The notes under the pieces: model-generated
Seen by the model: only the letters and a program-made list of their open reading frames with translations
Databases searched by the model: none
Told to the model about the DNA's origin: nothing
Program-made: the position numbers and the translations under genes
NCBI RefSeq assembly: GCF_003634275.1
Contig: NZ_RBWY01000001.1
Location: 1-64,000, forward strand
Length of the DNA: 64,000 bases
Direction: 5' to 3'
From: Orbus hercynius
GTDB lineage: Bacteria > Pseudomonadota > Gammaproteobacteria > Enterobacterales > Orbaceae
Shown here: positions 18,503 to 28,129 of the stretch, one piece after another
Position numbering within the stretch: position 1 is the first letter of the stretch
How the letters are laid out: every line of letters begins with the position of its first letter

Positions 18503-19262
18503 CACGCACTGCCATTTTGATTTTCCGCCTTTTATTGATGCGCTAGTTCAGTCGATAGAACAATACCAACAAGCAGGGGTTGCTAAAATAATTGTCCCGG
18601 CAGTCTCAAGTGATCGTTTTGCCATTGTTGAATCATTAGCCCATCAATATCCATCTATCTATTATGCGTTAGGGCTACATCCTATCTATTCTCATCATCA
18701 AACGGATTTGGACTTACTAGCTGCAGCGATAGATAAGTCTCATGCTAAGCTTGTTGCGGTTGGTGAAATTGGACTTGATGGCTACATTGAGCATGCTGAT
18801 CTTGATGTGCAAAAACTATTTTTAGCCAGTCAATTTGATTTAGCGAAGCAATATCATTTGCCGGTTATTTTACACTCACGTAAAACACATGCTTTATTAT
18901 ATACCGCATTAAAAATGGCGCAATTACCGAGCCTTGGCGTTATCCATGGCTTTTCTGGCAGTTATGAACAAGCGATGCAGTTTATTCGGTTAGGATTCGC
19001 TATCGGGGTTGGTGGTGTGATTAGTTACCAAAGAGCGAACAAGACGCGTGATGCAATAAGCCGCATACCCTTATCATCGATTGTATTGGAAACAGATGCA
19101 CCAGATATGCCACTTTATGGGCAACAAGGTCAAGCTAATCGACCCGAAAATTCTGTGTTAGTTTTAGCGCATTTAGCCTGCTTACGCAGTGAACCACTCT
19201 CTGTGATTACTGAAACGATTTTAGAAAATTCGCTCTATTTTTTCCCACGTTTAGCAAGATGA
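18492..19262 (+). CDS. yjjV: TatD-family metal-dependent hydrolase, YjjV-like
   Basis: A TIM-barrel TatD-family hydrolase, probably a metal-dependent DNase. Metal ligands are visible in DTHCHFDF (residues 4-11), GEIGLD (about 91-96), PVILHSR (histidine near 130), VIHGFSG and LETDAPDMP. The HFDFPPF variant and GVGGVISYQRANKTRDA favour YjjV over TatD or YcfH. Two adjacent ATGs (18489, 18492) exist; GGAGA upstream sits best for 18492. It overlaps the recC end, so the two are probably coupled. The pairing of recC with a TatD nuclease is not the E. coli arrangement. Confidence 0.9.
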   Translation: MLIDTHCHFDFPPFIDALVQSIEQYQQAGVAKIIVPAVSSDRFAIVESLAHQYPSIYYALGLHPIYSHHQTDLDLLAAAIDKSHAKLVAVGEIGLDGYIEHADLDVQKLFLASQFDLAKQYHLPVILHSRKTHALLYTALKMAQLPSLGVIHGFSGSYEQAMQFIRLGFAIGVGGVISYQRANKTRDAISRIPLSSIVLETDAPDMPLYGQQGQANRPENSVLVLAHLACLRSEPLSVITETILENSLYFFPRLAR

Positions 19263-19399
19263 TCATATATCAATTTTTGCACTTTATTTATTTTTTGATT
19301 AAAATCGCTTAACACTATCATTTTTGATGAGTGTTTTTATACTATTTTCTATACTATGCTAAAATTTTTAATTTACTATGATGATAAGAGAGAGTGATC

Positions 19400-20368
19400 A
19401 TGGCTAATCGTGCCAGCCAAATATTGATAAAAACAATTGTTTCGTTAACGCGGATGTTTCCAATTTGGGCTATTTTATGTGCTGTATTGGCATATATGAT
19501 GCCAAATCTATTTTTACCGATTAAATCTTATACATCTGAATTATTGATGTTTGTTATGTTTACGATGGGTGTCACGTTAAGTGTCGATGATTTTAAACGT
19601 GTTATCGTCAAACCTAAAGCGGTTATTGTGTGTACATTGCTGCATTATATTGTGATGCCATTAACGGCTTTAATTTTAGCCAAATTATTTAATATGCGCC
19701 CAGAGCTATTAGTGGGTATGGTGCTAGTTGGCAGCGTCGCAAGTGGCACGGCGTCAAATGTGATGATCTATTTAGCGAAAGGTGATGTTGCTTTATCGGT
19801 GACAATCTCATCTGTTTCAACGCTTGTTGGCGTTGTCGTTACGCCATTATTAACATTGGCTTTAGTCGGAACGAGTGTCGAAGTGCCATTTTGGAGTATG
19901 TTCATGTCAATTGTAAAAATTGTCTTTATACCAATTGTGGCAGGAGTTATTGTGCATCATCTTTTGTATGGTATCGTGCGCAAGTTAGAGCGTTTTCTAC
20001 CTCTCATGTCAATGATCTGTATTTTGATTATCATTAGTATAGTCGTTGCCGGCAGTCGCGATCAAATCACTCAGGTTGGTTTTATGGTGATTTTAGCGGT
20101 AGTATTACATAATGGTATTGGTTTACTTGGTGGTTATTGGGGCGGTCGATTATTGGGCTTTGATGAAGCGACTTGCCGAACAATGTCATTAGAAGTGGGC
20201 ATGCAAAATTCAGCTTTAGCGGCAACACTAGGCACAACTTATTTTTCGAGTTTGTCAGCCTTACCCGCAGCTGTATTCTCGGTGTGGCATAATGTATCTG
20301 GTTCATTACTTGCTGGCTACTGGCAGGGTAAGCCAGTAAAAAGTAAAAAATTACCAAGCAGTAAATAA
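19400..20368 (+). CDS. Bile acid:sodium symporter (BASS) family transporter
   Basis: A 322-residue integral membrane protein with about nine to ten hydrophobic segments. It has the BASS signatures [32 protein letters not shown] and [14 protein letters not shown]. These crossing-helix motifs match the YocS/PanS branch, whose known members move pantoate or other small organic acids with sodium, so the name bile acid need not describe the substrate. A GTG six bases upstream is in frame, but AAGAGAGAG fits the ATG at 19400. A single-gene unit between yjjV and an efflux gene. Substrate unknown. Confidence 0.88.
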   Translation: MANRASQILIKTIVSLTRMFPIWAILCAVLAYMMPNLFLPIKSYTSELLMFVMFTMGVTLSVDDFKRVIVKPKAVIVCTLLHYIVMPLTALILAKLFNMRPELLVGMVLVGSVASGTASNVMIYLAKGDVALSVTISSVSTLVGVVVTPLLTLALVGTSVEVPFWSMFMSIVKIVFIPIVAGVIVHHLLYGIVRKLERFLPLMSMICILIIISIVVAGSRDQITQVGFMVILAVVLHNGIGLLGGYWGGRLLGFDEATCRTMSLEVGMQNSALAATLGTTYFSSLSALPAAVFSVWHNVSGSLLAGYWQGKPVKSKKLPSSK

Positions 20369-20543
20369 TCAGTGGTTTACCGCTGACGTTAATAATGTAC
20401 TTAACGCGCATAAATAGTCGATTATTCTTGGCTATTTATGCTATTTGTTTAGCCGAATTGGGATTGATAAAAATCAATTACTTTATTTTAGGCAGAAACA
20501 AAATATAATAAGGATAATTTCAGAATTATATTGATGCTAAATA

Positions 20544-21977
20544 ATGAGCAATAATCAAGCCATATCGCCTTTGATGTATAAAATGATGCCATGGATAGCT
20601 GCCATCGCATTTTTTATGCAGTCTCTTGACTCTTCTATTTTAAATACCGCTCTGCCTGCCATGGCACAAGACTTGAATGAATCACCACTTAATATGCAAT
20701 CTGCCGTGATTAGTTATGCATTAACGGTTGCACTGTTCATTCCAGTAAGTGGTTTTTTAGCCGATCGATTTGGTACGCGAAATATTTTTGTCTTCGCTGT
20801 ATTTTTATTTTCAGCGGGTTCATTAATGTGTGCGCTTTCTCAGTCACTTGTAATGCTCGATACGGCGCGCGTGATTCAGGGGATTGGCGGTTCAATGATG
20901 GTGCCTGTTTCACGTCTCGCCTTGATTAAGTCATTTAAACGCAGTGAATTTTTAGCTGCGTTGAATGCGTCAACGATACCGGGTCTTATTGGCCCGGTTA
21001 TTGGCCCTGTTGTTGGTGGATATTTAGTTGAAATGGCTTCTTGGCATTGGATTTTTTTGATTAATATTCCTATTGGCGTTATCGGTATTATTGCGGGTTG
21101 GAAATTATTACCCAATCTGAAAGGCGAAGAATTGCATTTTGATGCCGTTGGTATTTTCTTTGTTGCCTTCTCGGTCATTAGTATTACCCTTGGCTTAGAA
21201 TTTGTGAATGCAGAATTTAATTTCTATTATTCATTAGGATTGTTTGTGATGGGCATTGTGTTGCTGAATTTATACATTTTACATGCCAAGACTTCAGCTC
21301 ATCCTATTTTCCCGCTGAGTTTGTTTCATATTCGTACTTTTGCGATTGGGATTAGTGGTAACTTAATGAGTCGGCTGGGAATTTCGGCAGCGCCATTTTT
21401 AGTACCACTATTATTACAGGTCGCATTTGGATACTCAGCCATTGATGCCGGTTTAATTTTAATGCCAATGGCTCTAGGCTCTCTCTTAACTAAAACGCTA
21501 GTCGAGTCACTTTTAAGACGGTTTGGTTATCGTAAAATATTAATGATCAATACCGTCATTGTTAGCTTTATTATCATGGCAATATCATTGTTATCACCAA
21601 ATACGCCAATTATATTTGTGTGTCTATTATTATTTTGTTTAGGCGCAGCCAATTCATTACAATTTACCTCTATGAACAGTATCACATTAGCTGATTTACC
21701 CCCTAATTTAACGAGCAGTGGTAACAGCTTTATGGCGGTTAATCAACAATTAGCAATCAGTTTTGGCATTGCTATCGGAGCGGTGCTAGTACGTCTATTT
21801 AGCTATGATATCTCAGTTGCAAATGCGGATGTAACACATGCTTTTAGAATGAGTTTTATTGTGCTTGGCATGGTGACTTTTTTATCGAGTTTTATATTCC
21901 ATCGATTACATCCTGAAGATGGTAAAAACTTAACGATCAAAAATGCAAGACAAACGACAACGAAAGGAAAAGCGTAA
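20544..21977 (+). CDS. mdtD: DHA2-family MFS efflux transporter, MdtD-like
   Basis: A 477-residue major-facilitator protein with about 14 membrane segments, the DHA2 drug:proton antiporter layout. Helix 1 has FFMQSLDSSILNTALPAMA, the loop 2-3 motif is GFLADRFGTRNIF, and the antiporter motif C lies near GLIGPVIGPVVGGYL. These and the later SSMN-like TSMNSITLADLP segment resemble E. coli MdtD closely. Unlike E. coli it is not attached to mdtABC or baeSR, so the symbol rests on sequence alone. The stop overlaps the next start (TAATG). Confidence 0.82.
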   Translation: MSNNQAISPLMYKMMPWIAAIAFFMQSLDSSILNTALPAMAQDLNESPLNMQSAVISYALTVALFIPVSGFLADRFGTRNIFVFAVFLFSAGSLMCALSQSLVMLDTARVIQGIGGSMMVPVSRLALIKSFKRSEFLAALNASTIPGLIGPVIGPVVGGYLVEMASWHWIFLINIPIGVIGIIAGWKLLPNLKGEELHFDAVGIFFVAFSVISITLGLEFVNAEFNFYYSLGLFVMGIVLLNLYILHAKTSAHPIFPLSLFHIRTFAIGISGNLMSRLGISAAPFLVPLLLQVAFGYSAIDAGLILMPMALGSLLTKTLVESLLRRFGYRKILMINTVIVSFIIMAISLLSPNTPIIFVCLLLFCLGAANSLQFTSMNSITLADLPPNLTSSGNSFMAVNQQLAISFGIAIGAVLVRLFSYDISVANADVTHAFRMSFIVLGMVTFLSSFIFHRLHPEDGKNLTIKNARQTTTKGKA

Positions 21978-22606
21978 TGCAATATCAAATTATTCCAGTG
22001 ACACCATTTCAACAAAATTGTTCTATTGTCTGGTGTGAGTTAACCAAAGAGGCTGCAATTATTGATCCCGGCGGTGAAGCCGCATTATTACAAAAAGCGG
22101 TCGAGAAGCTAGGTATTAAGGTGACAAAAGTTTTGTTAACACACGGTCATCTTGATCATGTGGGAGCCGCAAAAGAGGTCGCTAATATTTATCAAGTGCC
22201 AATTTATGGCCCTCAGCAAGAAGATCGATTTTTGTTAGACAATTTACCGCATCAATGTGTGCAATTTGGTTTTCCATTTCACGAAGCATTTGAGCCTGAT
22301 GTGTGGTTAAACGAGGGTGATGTTATTAAAATCGGTGATATGCGTTTTGGCGTTTTACATTGCCCAGGTCATACACCAGGCCACATTGTCTTTATTAATC
22401 AAGAGGCTAAGCTAGCTTTTGTTGGTGATGTCCTCTTTAAAAAGAGTATTGGCCGTACTGATTTCCCTAAAGGCAACTATCAGGATCTCATATCATCAAT
22501 TAAACATAAATTATTGCCGTTAGGTGATGATATTGCGTTTGTGCCAGGTCACGGTGAAATGTCGACCTTTGGCGAAGAACGCCAACATAATCCATTTTTA
22601 AGCTAA
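21977..22606 (+). CDS. gloC: Hydroxyacylglutathione hydrolase GloC (YcbL), metallo-beta-lactamase fold
   Basis: A 209-residue type II glyoxalase that hydrolyses S-lactoylglutathione in methylglyoxal detoxification. The metal-binding THGHLDHVG is at about residues 56-64, further ligands are in HCPGHTPGH and FVGDVLF, and the last histidine is in FVPGHGEMS. The short length, lacking the C-terminal helical domain of GloB, and the opening IIPVTPFQQNCSIVWC identify the GloC/YcbL type. It overlaps the MFS gene by one base. A tRNA-Asn gene follows. Confidence 0.9.
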   Translation: MQYQIIPVTPFQQNCSIVWCELTKEAAIIDPGGEAALLQKAVEKLGIKVTKVLLTHGHLDHVGAAKEVANIYQVPIYGPQQEDRFLLDNLPHQCVQFGFPFHEAFEPDVWLNEGDVIKIGDMRFGVLHCPGHTPGHIVFINQEAKLAFVGDVLFKKSIGRTDFPKGNYQDLISSIKHKLLPLGDDIAFVPGHGEMSTFGEERQHNPFLS

Positions 22607-22614
22607 TTTAGTTA

Positions 22615-22643
22615 TTGACAGCTGCGTAATAAATCTATAATAT
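22615..22643 (+). promoter_or_regulatory. Promoter of tRNA-Asn
   Basis: A perfect TTGACA (22615-22620) is followed 15-17 bases later by the overlapping -10 candidates TATAAT (22636) and TAATAT (22638). A GCGCGC discriminator follows, as in stringently controlled stable-RNA promoters. The tRNA begins 17 bases after it. Confidence 0.85.
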
Positions 22644-22660
22644 GCGCGCTACATTTCGGT

Positions 22661-22736
22661 TCCTCCATAGTTCAGTCGGTAGAACGGCGGACTGTTAATC
22701 CGTATGTCACTGGTTCGAGTCCAGTTGGAGGAGCCA
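22661..22736 (+). tRNA. asnT: tRNA-Asn (anticodon GTT)
   Basis: A 76-base cloverleaf that nearly equals E. coli tRNA-Asn. The acceptor stem TCCTCCA pairs with TGGAGGA, the D-arm is GTTCAGTCGGTAGAAC, the anticodon GTT is at 22694-22696, the T-arm contains GGTTCGAGTCC, and CCA is encoded at the 3' end. Confidence 0.98.
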
Positions 22737-22753
22737 ACTTCTAAAGTTGTTTC
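22735..22753 (+). terminator. Short hairpin after tRNA-Asn
   Basis: CAACTT (22735-22740) and AAGTTG (22744-22749) form a six-pair stem with a three-base loop, followed by TTTCT. It starts inside the encoded CCA. Weak, but in the right place for a terminator. Confidence 0.4.
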
Positions 22754-22933
22754 TATTGTTCTATAGCTTATATCCATCCAAAAATAATTGATTCTTAACA
22801 AGAATATATTGCCGTTTAACCTACATAAGCTTTTCAAGCTAAACCTGATTTTCTTTATTAATGTGATATTTATCGGATAAAATATAAAACGAGTGATATT
22901 ATCGTTATTTTTCTTATATGATATAAAAATCGC

Positions 22934-22961
22934 TTGATACTGTATAATAATACAGTATAAT
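22934..22961 (+). promoter_or_regulatory. recA promoter
   Basis: TTGATA (22934-22939) and TATAAT (22956-22961) are spaced by 16 bases, and the LexA box fills the spacer exactly. This is the same geometry as the E. coli recA promoter as I recall it. The leader to the recA ATG is about 33 bases. Confidence 0.93.
22940..22955. promoter_or_regulatory. LexA (SOS) box of recA
   Basis: CTGTATAATAATACAG is a perfect CTGT-N8-ACAG site, and the symmetry extends two bases further on each side (22938-22957). It lies between the -35 and -10 boxes, so LexA bound here would block RNA polymerase until DNA damage. Confidence 0.96.
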
Positions 22962-23000
22962 AACTATTATATTACTAATAAATTATTGGAATCCGATTAT

Positions 23001-24041
23001 ATGAATGAGAATAAACAACGTGCCTTAACTGCTGCTTTAAGTCAGATTGAAAAACAATTTGGTAAAGGGTCTATTATGCGTTTAGGGGATACGCAAACTT
23101 TGGATGTTGATGCAATCTCTACTGGTTCATTAGGGCTCGATATTGCATTAGGTATTGGCGGTTTGCCAATGGGCAGAATTGTCGAAATTTTTGGACCTGA
23201 ATCATCAGGGAAAACGACGTTAACGCTATCAGTTATTGCTCAAGCGCAAAAAGAAGGCAAAACATGTGCTTTTATTGATGCAGAGCATGCGCTTGATCCT
23301 ATTTATGCGGCAAAACTTGGTGTTCAGGTTGATGATTTATTAGTGTCGCAACCCGATACCGGCGAACAGGCCTTGGAAATTTGCGATGCACTTGTTCGTT
23401 CTGGTGCAGTCGATGTTGTGATTGTTGACTCCGTTGCGGCCTTAACCCCTCGCGCTGAAATTGAAGGTGAAATGGGTGATTCTCATATGGGGCTGCAAGC
23501 TCGTCTGATGTCACAGGCCTTGAGAAAATTAACGGCTAATATTAAAAATGCGAATTGCTTAGTTGTATTTATTAACCAAATTCGTATGAAAATAGGGGTT
23601 ATGTTTGGTAACCCAGAAACGACAACCGGTGGTAATGCACTTAAATTCTATGCTTCTGTCCGCCTTGATATTCGTCGAATTGGTGCGGTGAAAGAAGGCG
23701 AAGATGTCATCGGTAGCGATACCCGCGTTAAAGTAGTAAAAAACAAGGTAGCGGCACCATTTAGACAAGCAGAGTTCCAAATTTTATATGGTTTCGGTAT
23801 TTCTAAAGAAGGTGAATTGATTGATTTAGGTGTTAAACATAAATTAGTTGATAAAGCTGGTGCATGGTATAGCTACAATGGTGAGAAAATTGGTCAAGGT
23901 AAAGCAAACTCGATTAAATTCTTACAAGAACATACTGAAATTTCATCTGAACTAGAAACTAAATTAAGAGAACTATTACTGAGTAATCCAGCAAGTTTTA
24001 GCGCTGAAGATGACACTACTGCTAGTGATGATGGACTCTAA
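23001..24041 (+). CDS. recA: Recombinase RecA
   Basis: RecA forms filaments on single-stranded DNA for strand exchange and triggers LexA self-cleavage. From the ATG at 23001 the protein has 346 residues, beginning MNENKQRAL like E. coli MAIDENKQKAL; a TTG at 22986 would add five unsupported residues. Walker A GPESSGKT lies at 65-72, Walker [11 protein letters not shown] at about 139-148, the L2-region [15 protein letters not shown] follows, and the acidic C-terminal tail ([11 protein letters not shown]) is present. RecBCD, represented here by recC, is its main loader at breaks. recX overlaps its 3' end. Confidence 0.98.
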   Translation: MNENKQRALTAALSQIEKQFGKGSIMRLGDTQTLDVDAISTGSLGLDIALGIGGLPMGRIVEIFGPESSGKTTLTLSVIAQAQKEGKTCAFIDAEHALDPIYAAKLGVQVDDLLVSQPDTGEQALEICDALVRSGAVDVVIVDSVAALTPRAEIEGEMGDSHMGLQARLMSQALRKLTANIKNANCLVVFINQIRMKIGVMFGNPETTTGGNALKFYASVRLDIRRIGAVKEGEDVIGSDTRVKVVKNKVAAPFRQAEFQILYGFGISKEGELIDLGVKHKLVDKAGAWYSYNGEKIGQGKANSIKFLQEHTEISSELETKLRELLLSNPASFSAEDDTTASDDGL

Positions 24042-24519
24042 TTCTTTATACAATATTTTATTAAATAAAGCTGTGCAATTACTTGCACAGCGTAATCACA
24101 CCTCGCTTGAAATTAAGCGAAAATTATCTCAATTTTACCACAAGAAGTACGCTAATTCTCCTGATGAGATAATTGATTTACCATCAAAAATTCAAGCGGT
24201 TGTTGATTACTGTATTAATCAAAAATGGCTCAATGAATTGGCATATATTGAACAATATGTGTTGATGCGATCGCGTAAAGGATATGGCAAAAATCGTATT
24301 GTATTGGAATTAAAACAGCGGGGCATTGAGGAGATCATTGCTTGGAAGCTGATTAATCAACAAGACATTGATTGGATTGATATCGGGATTGCTCAAGTCA
24401 GTAAAAAATATCGTGCAATGGATAAACATAGTTTGCAACAAAAAAACAAAATCTTTCAATATTTGTCGTATAAAGGCTTTGCACAGGAAGAGATTCGCCT
24501 TATTTATGACACTTTGTAA
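24028..24519 (+). CDS. recX: RecA regulator RecX
   Basis: RecX binds and caps or shortens RecA filaments. The protein is built of three-helix repeats; recognisable segments are [54 protein letters not shown] and [17 protein letters not shown]. From ATG 24028 it has 163 residues (E. coli 166). In-frame alternatives are ATG 24010 and ATG 24031; none has a clear Shine-Dalgarno sequence. Every option overlaps the end of recA, unlike E. coli, where recX lies downstream of a spacer with a terminator. Expression is therefore likely by translational coupling to recA. Confidence 0.93.
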   Translation: MMDSNSLYNILLNKAVQLLAQRNHTSLEIKRKLSQFYHKKYANSPDEIIDLPSKIQAVVDYCINQKWLNELAYIEQYVLMRSRKGYGKNRIVLELKQRGIEEIIAWKLINQQDIDWIDIGIAQVSKKYRAMDKHSLQQKNKIFQYLSYKGFAQEEIRLIYDTL

Positions 24520-24590
24520 TCTTTAAACATTAAATTGCGCACTTTCATAACCGCTGTAAATATTTTATCTCGTTTACCATGAAGTTATCC

Positions 24591-24619
24591 TTGAAGTCGT
24601 TGAACGATAACAGTATATT
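24591..24619 (+). promoter_or_regulatory. alaS promoter
   Basis: TTGAAG (24591-24596), a 17-base spacer and TATATT (24614-24619) stand 40 bases before the alaS ATG. A reasonable sigma-70 match in the recX-alaS gap. Confidence 0.6.
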
Positions 24620-24659
24620 AATCAAATAAAGTATTAATAACTATTTATTGGAAGTAGAC

Positions 24660-27293
24660 ATGAAGAGTACTGCAGAAGTTCGTCAAATGTTTCTTGATTT
24701 TTTTCATAGCAAAGGCCATGAAATTATCGAGAGTAGTTCACTCGTTCCACATAATGATCCTACGCTATTATTTACTAATGCAGGGATGAACCAATTTAAA
24801 GATGTTTTTCTTGGGATAGATAAGCGATCTTATTCACGTGCCACAACAGCACAGCGCTGCGTGCGTGCGGGTGGTAAACACAATGATCTTGATAATGTAG
24901 GCTATACGGCACGTCATCATACCTTTTTTGAAATGTTAGGCAACTTTAGTTTTGGTGATTACTTTAAGCGCGATGCGATTCATTTTGCTTGGGAACTACT
25001 GACGGGTGAAGGTTGGCTTAATTTACCAAAAGAAAAGTTATTAGTCACGGTTTATGCGTCGGATGATGAAGCATTTGCTATTTGGGCCAATGAAATTGGT
25101 GTGCCTGAAGATCGTATTATTCGTATTGGTGATAATAAGGGGGCGCCTTATGCATCAGATAATTTCTGGCAGATGGGTGATACCGGACCATGTGGGCCAT
25201 GTAGTGAAATTTTTTATGATCACGGTGATCATATTTGGGGAGGACCTCCAGGTAGCCCGGAAGAAGATGGTGATCGCTTTATCGAAATTTGGAATATTGT
25301 CTTCATGCAATTTAACCGTTTAGCCGACGGGACAATGGATCCATTACCAAAACCCTCTGTTGATACCGGAATGGGATTAGAACGAATCTCAGCAGTATTG
25401 CAACACGTTAACTCCAATTACGATATCGATCTATTCAAAAAATTGATTCAAGATGCTGCACAAATTATCGGCGTAAATGATCTTGAAAATAAATCATTAA
25501 GAGTGATCGCTGATCATATTCGATCATGTGCATTCTTGATTGCTGATGGCGTTGTACCATCGAATGAAGGTCGTGGTTATGTATTACGACGCATCATTCG
25601 CCGGGCAGTCAGGCATGGCAATATGCTTGGTGCAAAATCGATCTTTTTTTATAAACTTGTGCCTTCTTTAATTCAAGTAATGGCAAGTGCCGCAAGTCAT
25701 TTAGCTCAGAGTCAAAAATTAGTTGAAGCAACTTTAAAGGCTGAAGAAGAACAGTTTCTCAAAACGCTTGAACGGGGGCTATTACTCCTTGATCAAGAAT
25801 TAGCGCAAGTGAGCAATAATCAATTATCTGGCGAAGTCGCTTTTAAACTTTATGATACTTATGGTTTCCCATTAGATTTAACTGCTGACGTGTGTCGAGA
25901 AAAAAATATCACGATAGACGAAGCCGGCTTTAATCAGTGTATGGAGTTACAGCGTAAACGTTCTCGTGAGTCAGATAGTTTTAAAATTGATTATAGCAGC
26001 ACAATTAAACTTGATAGTAAAACCGAGTTTTTAGGTTATGATACGATAGAAACCGTTGCCACTGTTGTTGCTATTTTCCAAGATGGCAAGCAAGTTTCAA
26101 TAATACAAGCGGGTGATGAAGCGGTTATTGTGTTGGACAGAACGCCATTTTATGGTGAGTCAGGTGGCCAAGTCGGTGATAAAGGACTCCTCAGTAATCC
26201 TACTAGTGTTTTTGATGTCAAAGATAGTCAGAAATATGGTCAAAGTATTGGTCATGTTGGGACCTTATCTAAAGGCTCAATTTGTGTTGGTGATAGAATA
26301 ACTGCAGCGATAGATGCAGAGCTGCGTGAGCGTATTCGCCGTAATCACTCTGCAACGCATTTACTACAAGCGGCATTACAACGTATTTTAGGTGAACATG
26401 TTGCGCAAAAAGGCTCACTAGTTAATGAACATTATTTGCGTTTCGATTTCTCTCATTTACAGTCAATTAGTGCTGAACAGATTGAAGAAATTGAGAATTT
26501 AGTCAATCAACAAATTCGTCATAATTTAGCTGTTTCAATTGAATTAATGCCAATTGAACAGGCAAAGAATAAAGGTGCAATGGCACTTTTTGGTGAGAAA
26601 TATGATGATATTGTACGTGTATTGACAATGGGGGACTTCTCGATCGAATTATGCGGAGGGACGCATGTTGAGCGCACTGGCGATATTGGATTATTCAAAA
26701 TTATTTCTGAATCAAGTATTGCTTCTGGTGTTCGGCGTATTGAAGCAACCACCGGGCAGATGGCAGTTGATTTAATTCATCGTGATGACAGGCGTTTTGC
26801 TGAGCTGACAAGCTTATTGAAAGTTGATAAAGCTAGTGTCGTTACTCGTTTATCTCAAGTGCTTGAACAAACTAAGCAGTTGGAGAAACTTGTTGAACAG
26901 TTAAAATCTGCGCAAGCTGTACATGAAAGTGCACAATTAATTAATCAAGTAGAGCGTATTAACGGTAGAAATATCTTAGTTGCTAAAGTTAACAATGCTG
27001 AAGCTAAAGTGTTAAGAACGATGATTGATGATTTAAAAAATCAGTTAAAGTCTGGAGTAATCGTTCTAGCGACTATAAATGATGATAAGATTAGTTTAGC
27101 TGTTGGTGTCACTCAAGATTTAACTGATCAGTTAAAAGCTGGTGTGTTAGTCTCTCAATTAGCTGAAATGGTTGGTGGTAAAGGTGGCGGGCGTCCTGAT
27201 TTTGCCCAAGCTGGTGGAACCAACATTTCCGCATTAGCCGACGCTTTATTAACTGTTAAACAATCGCTAGCCCAAAAGTTGAGTGCAATATAA
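24660..27293 (+). CDS. alaS: Alanyl-tRNA synthetase
   Basis: AlaRS charges tRNA-Ala and edits mischarged Ser and Gly. Starting at the ATG with GGAAG upstream it is 877 residues (E. coli 876). The class II catalytic domain begins [18 protein letters not shown] and contains [21 protein letters not shown] and [15 protein letters not shown]. The editing domain carries [11 protein letters not shown] (HxxxH) and [11 protein letters not shown], the zinc ligands. The C-Ala tail ends with [15 protein letters not shown]. It lies between recX and csrA as in E. coli. A TTG four codons upstream is in frame but unneeded. Confidence 0.98.
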   Translation: MKSTAEVRQMFLDFFHSKGHEIIESSSLVPHNDPTLLFTNAGMNQFKDVFLGIDKRSYSRATTAQRCVRAGGKHNDLDNVGYTARHHTFFEMLGNFSFGDYFKRDAIHFAWELLTGEGWLNLPKEKLLVTVYASDDEAFAIWANEIGVPEDRIIRIGDNKGAPYASDNFWQMGDTGPCGPCSEIFYDHGDHIWGGPPGSPEEDGDRFIEIWNIVFMQFNRLADGTMDPLPKPSVDTGMGLERISAVLQHVNSNYDIDLFKKLIQDAAQIIGVNDLENKSLRVIADHIRSCAFLIADGVVPSNEGRGYVLRRIIRRAVRHGNMLGAKSIFFYKLVPSLIQVMASAASHLAQSQKLVEATLKAEEEQFLKTLERGLLLLDQELAQVSNNQLSGEVAFKLYDTYGFPLDLTADVCREKNITIDEAGFNQCMELQRKRSRESDSFKIDYSSTIKLDSKTEFLGYDTIETVATVVAIFQDGKQVSIIQAGDEAVIVLDRTPFYGESGGQVGDKGLLSNPTSVFDVKDSQKYGQSIGHVGTLSKGSICVGDRITAAIDAELRERIRRNHSATHLLQAALQRILGEHVAQKGSLVNEHYLRFDFSHLQSISAEQIEEIENLVNQQIRHNLAVSIELMPIEQAKNKGAMALFGEKYDDIVRVLTMGDFSIELCGGTHVERTGDIGLFKIISESSIASGVRRIEATTGQMAVDLIHRDDRRFAELTSLLKVDKASVVTRLSQVLEQTKQLEKLVEQLKSAQAVHESAQLINQVERINGRNILVAKVNNAEAKVLRTMIDDLKNQLKSGVIVLATINDDKISLAVGVTQDLTDQLKAGVLVSQLAEMVGGKGGGRPDFAQAGGTNISALADALLTVKQSLAQKLSAI

Positions 27294-27320
27294 GCAAGTT
27301 CACATAAAAATGGGGGTATA

Positions 27321-27530
27321 ATGTTAATTTTAACTCGGAGAGTAGGTGAAACGCTAATCATTGGTGATGATATTGTCATTACTGTTTTAGGTGTTAAGGG
27401 AAATCAAGTCAGAATCGGAATTAACGCACCTAAAGATATCTCTATTCACCGTGAGGAGATTTATAATCAAATCCATCTGCAAGCTGCAGATGAAGGTGAT
27501 GAGCCTATGACTGAAGCTCAAACCCCCTAA
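27321..27530 (+). CDS. csrA: Carbon storage regulator CsrA
   Basis: CsrA is a dimeric RNA-binding protein that recognises GGA motifs and controls translation and stability of carbon-storage, motility and biofilm messages. The 69-residue protein begins [17 protein letters not shown] and contains [24 protein letters not shown], including the conserved Arg44. The tail after residue 55 is acidic, eight residues longer than E. coli CsrA and not conserved. GGGGGTATA forms its ribosome-binding site and itself contains the GG core that CsrA favours, so autoregulation is possible. The polysaccharide export genes downstream of the tRNAs could be targets, but nothing here shows it. Confidence 0.97.
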   Translation: MLILTRRVGETLIIGDDIVITVLGVKGNQVRIGINAPKDISIHREEIYNQIHLQAADEGDEPMTEAQTP

Positions 27531-27575
27531 TTGAGTAGTAAATACACAATTGATACGGATATATGAAAAAAATAT

Positions 27576-27603
27576 TTGACTTATTTTCTGTAAACCGTAT
27601 TAT
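27576..27603 (+). promoter_or_regulatory. Promoter of the tRNA-Ser/tRNA-Arg cluster
   Basis: TTGACT (27576-27581), a 16-base spacer and TATTAT (27598-27603) are followed by GTGCGCC. It stands about 45 bases before tRNA-Ser and can drive all four tRNA genes, whose spacers are only 14-16 bases. Confidence 0.78.
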
Positions 27604-27647
27604 GTGCGCCACACATTATGCATTTATGGCTTGTGTTTTATAAAAAC

Positions 27648-27740
27648 GGTGAGATGGCCGAGAGGCTGAAGGCGCTCCCCTGCTAAGGGAGTATAGGGTC
27701 AAAAGCTCTATCGAGGGTTCGAATCCCTCTCTCACCGCCA
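27648..27740 (+). tRNA. serV: tRNA-Ser (anticodon GCT)
   Basis: A 93-base class II tRNA with the long variable arm. The acceptor stem GGTGAGA pairs with TCTCACC, anticodon GCT is at 27682-27684 for AGC/AGU codons, the variable-arm region follows (about 27692-27713), and CCA is encoded. It occupies the serV position after csrA. Confidence 0.97.
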
Positions 27741-27754
27741 TTTTATATATTTGT

Positions 27755-27831
27755 GCATCCGTAGCTCAGCTGGATAGAGTACCCGGCTACGAACCGGGCG
27801 GTCAGGGGTTCGAATCCCTTCGGATGCACCA
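27755..27831 (+). tRNA. argV: tRNA-Arg (anticodon ACG), copy 1
   Basis: A 77-base cloverleaf with acceptor GCATCCG/CGGATGC, anticodon ACG at 27789-27791 (read as ICG after deamination), T-arm GGTTCGAATCC and an encoded CCA. Its sequence equals copy 2. Confidence 0.98.
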
Positions 27832-27847
27832 TTTTCATATTTTCAGT

Positions 27848-27924
27848 GCATCCGTAGCTCAGCTGGATAGAGTACCCGGCTACGAACCGGGCGGTCAGGG
27901 GTTCGAATCCCTTCGGATGCACCA
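27848..27924 (+). tRNA. argY: tRNA-Arg (anticodon ACG), copy 2
   Basis: Identical in sequence to the preceding tRNA-Arg, with anticodon ACG at 27882-27884 and encoded CCA. The two form a 93-base tandem unit including the spacer, the usual product of local duplication. Confidence 0.98.
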
Positions 27925-27940
27925 TTTTCCTTTTCTACCT

Positions 27941-28017
27941 GCATCCGTAGCTCAGCTGGATAGAGCACTCGGCTTCGAACCGAGCGGTCAGGGGTTCGAA
28001 TCCCTTCGGGTGCACCA
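27941..28017 (+). tRNA. tRNA-Arg (anticodon TCG)
   Basis: A 77-base tRNA of the same body as its two neighbours but with a changed anticodon stem-loop: ACTCGGCTTCGAACCGAGC replaces the corresponding ACCCGGCTACG form, so the anticodon is TCG (27975-27977). The altered anticodon stem still pairs fully (CTCGG with CCGAG). The acceptor has one U-G wobble (GCATCCG with CGGGTGC). It would read CGA and CGG directly. E. coli has ACG and CCG arginine tRNAs, not UCG. Confidence 0.95.
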
Positions 28018-28129
28018 ATTCATATTCTTTCTATTAATTATATACAATCATTTTTTTATTCCGTAGGCATTCAATGAATGTTATGATAGCGCCAAATTTT
28101 GACATTAAAATTTATGGTTACGATAAATA

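Noticed and set aside
20369..20387. Hairpin after the BASS transporter as a terminator
   Set aside because: The stem is short with a wobble pair and no T-run follows.
27755..28017. Tandem 93-base repeat as a CRISPR-like or satellite array
   Set aside because: The units are tRNA-Arg genes with short spacers, and the third unit differs only at the anticodon stem-loop and nearby bases.
27743..28066. Open frames on both strands across the tRNA-Arg genes
   Set aside because: They are translations of repeated tRNA sequence, with the same peptide recurring in each copy. The tRNA genes explain the DNA fully.
28099..28127. TTGACA-N17-GATAAA as a wza promoter
   Set aside because: The -10 box would end two bases before the wza ATG, putting the transcript start inside the gene. 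It would need a later start codon for which there is no support.
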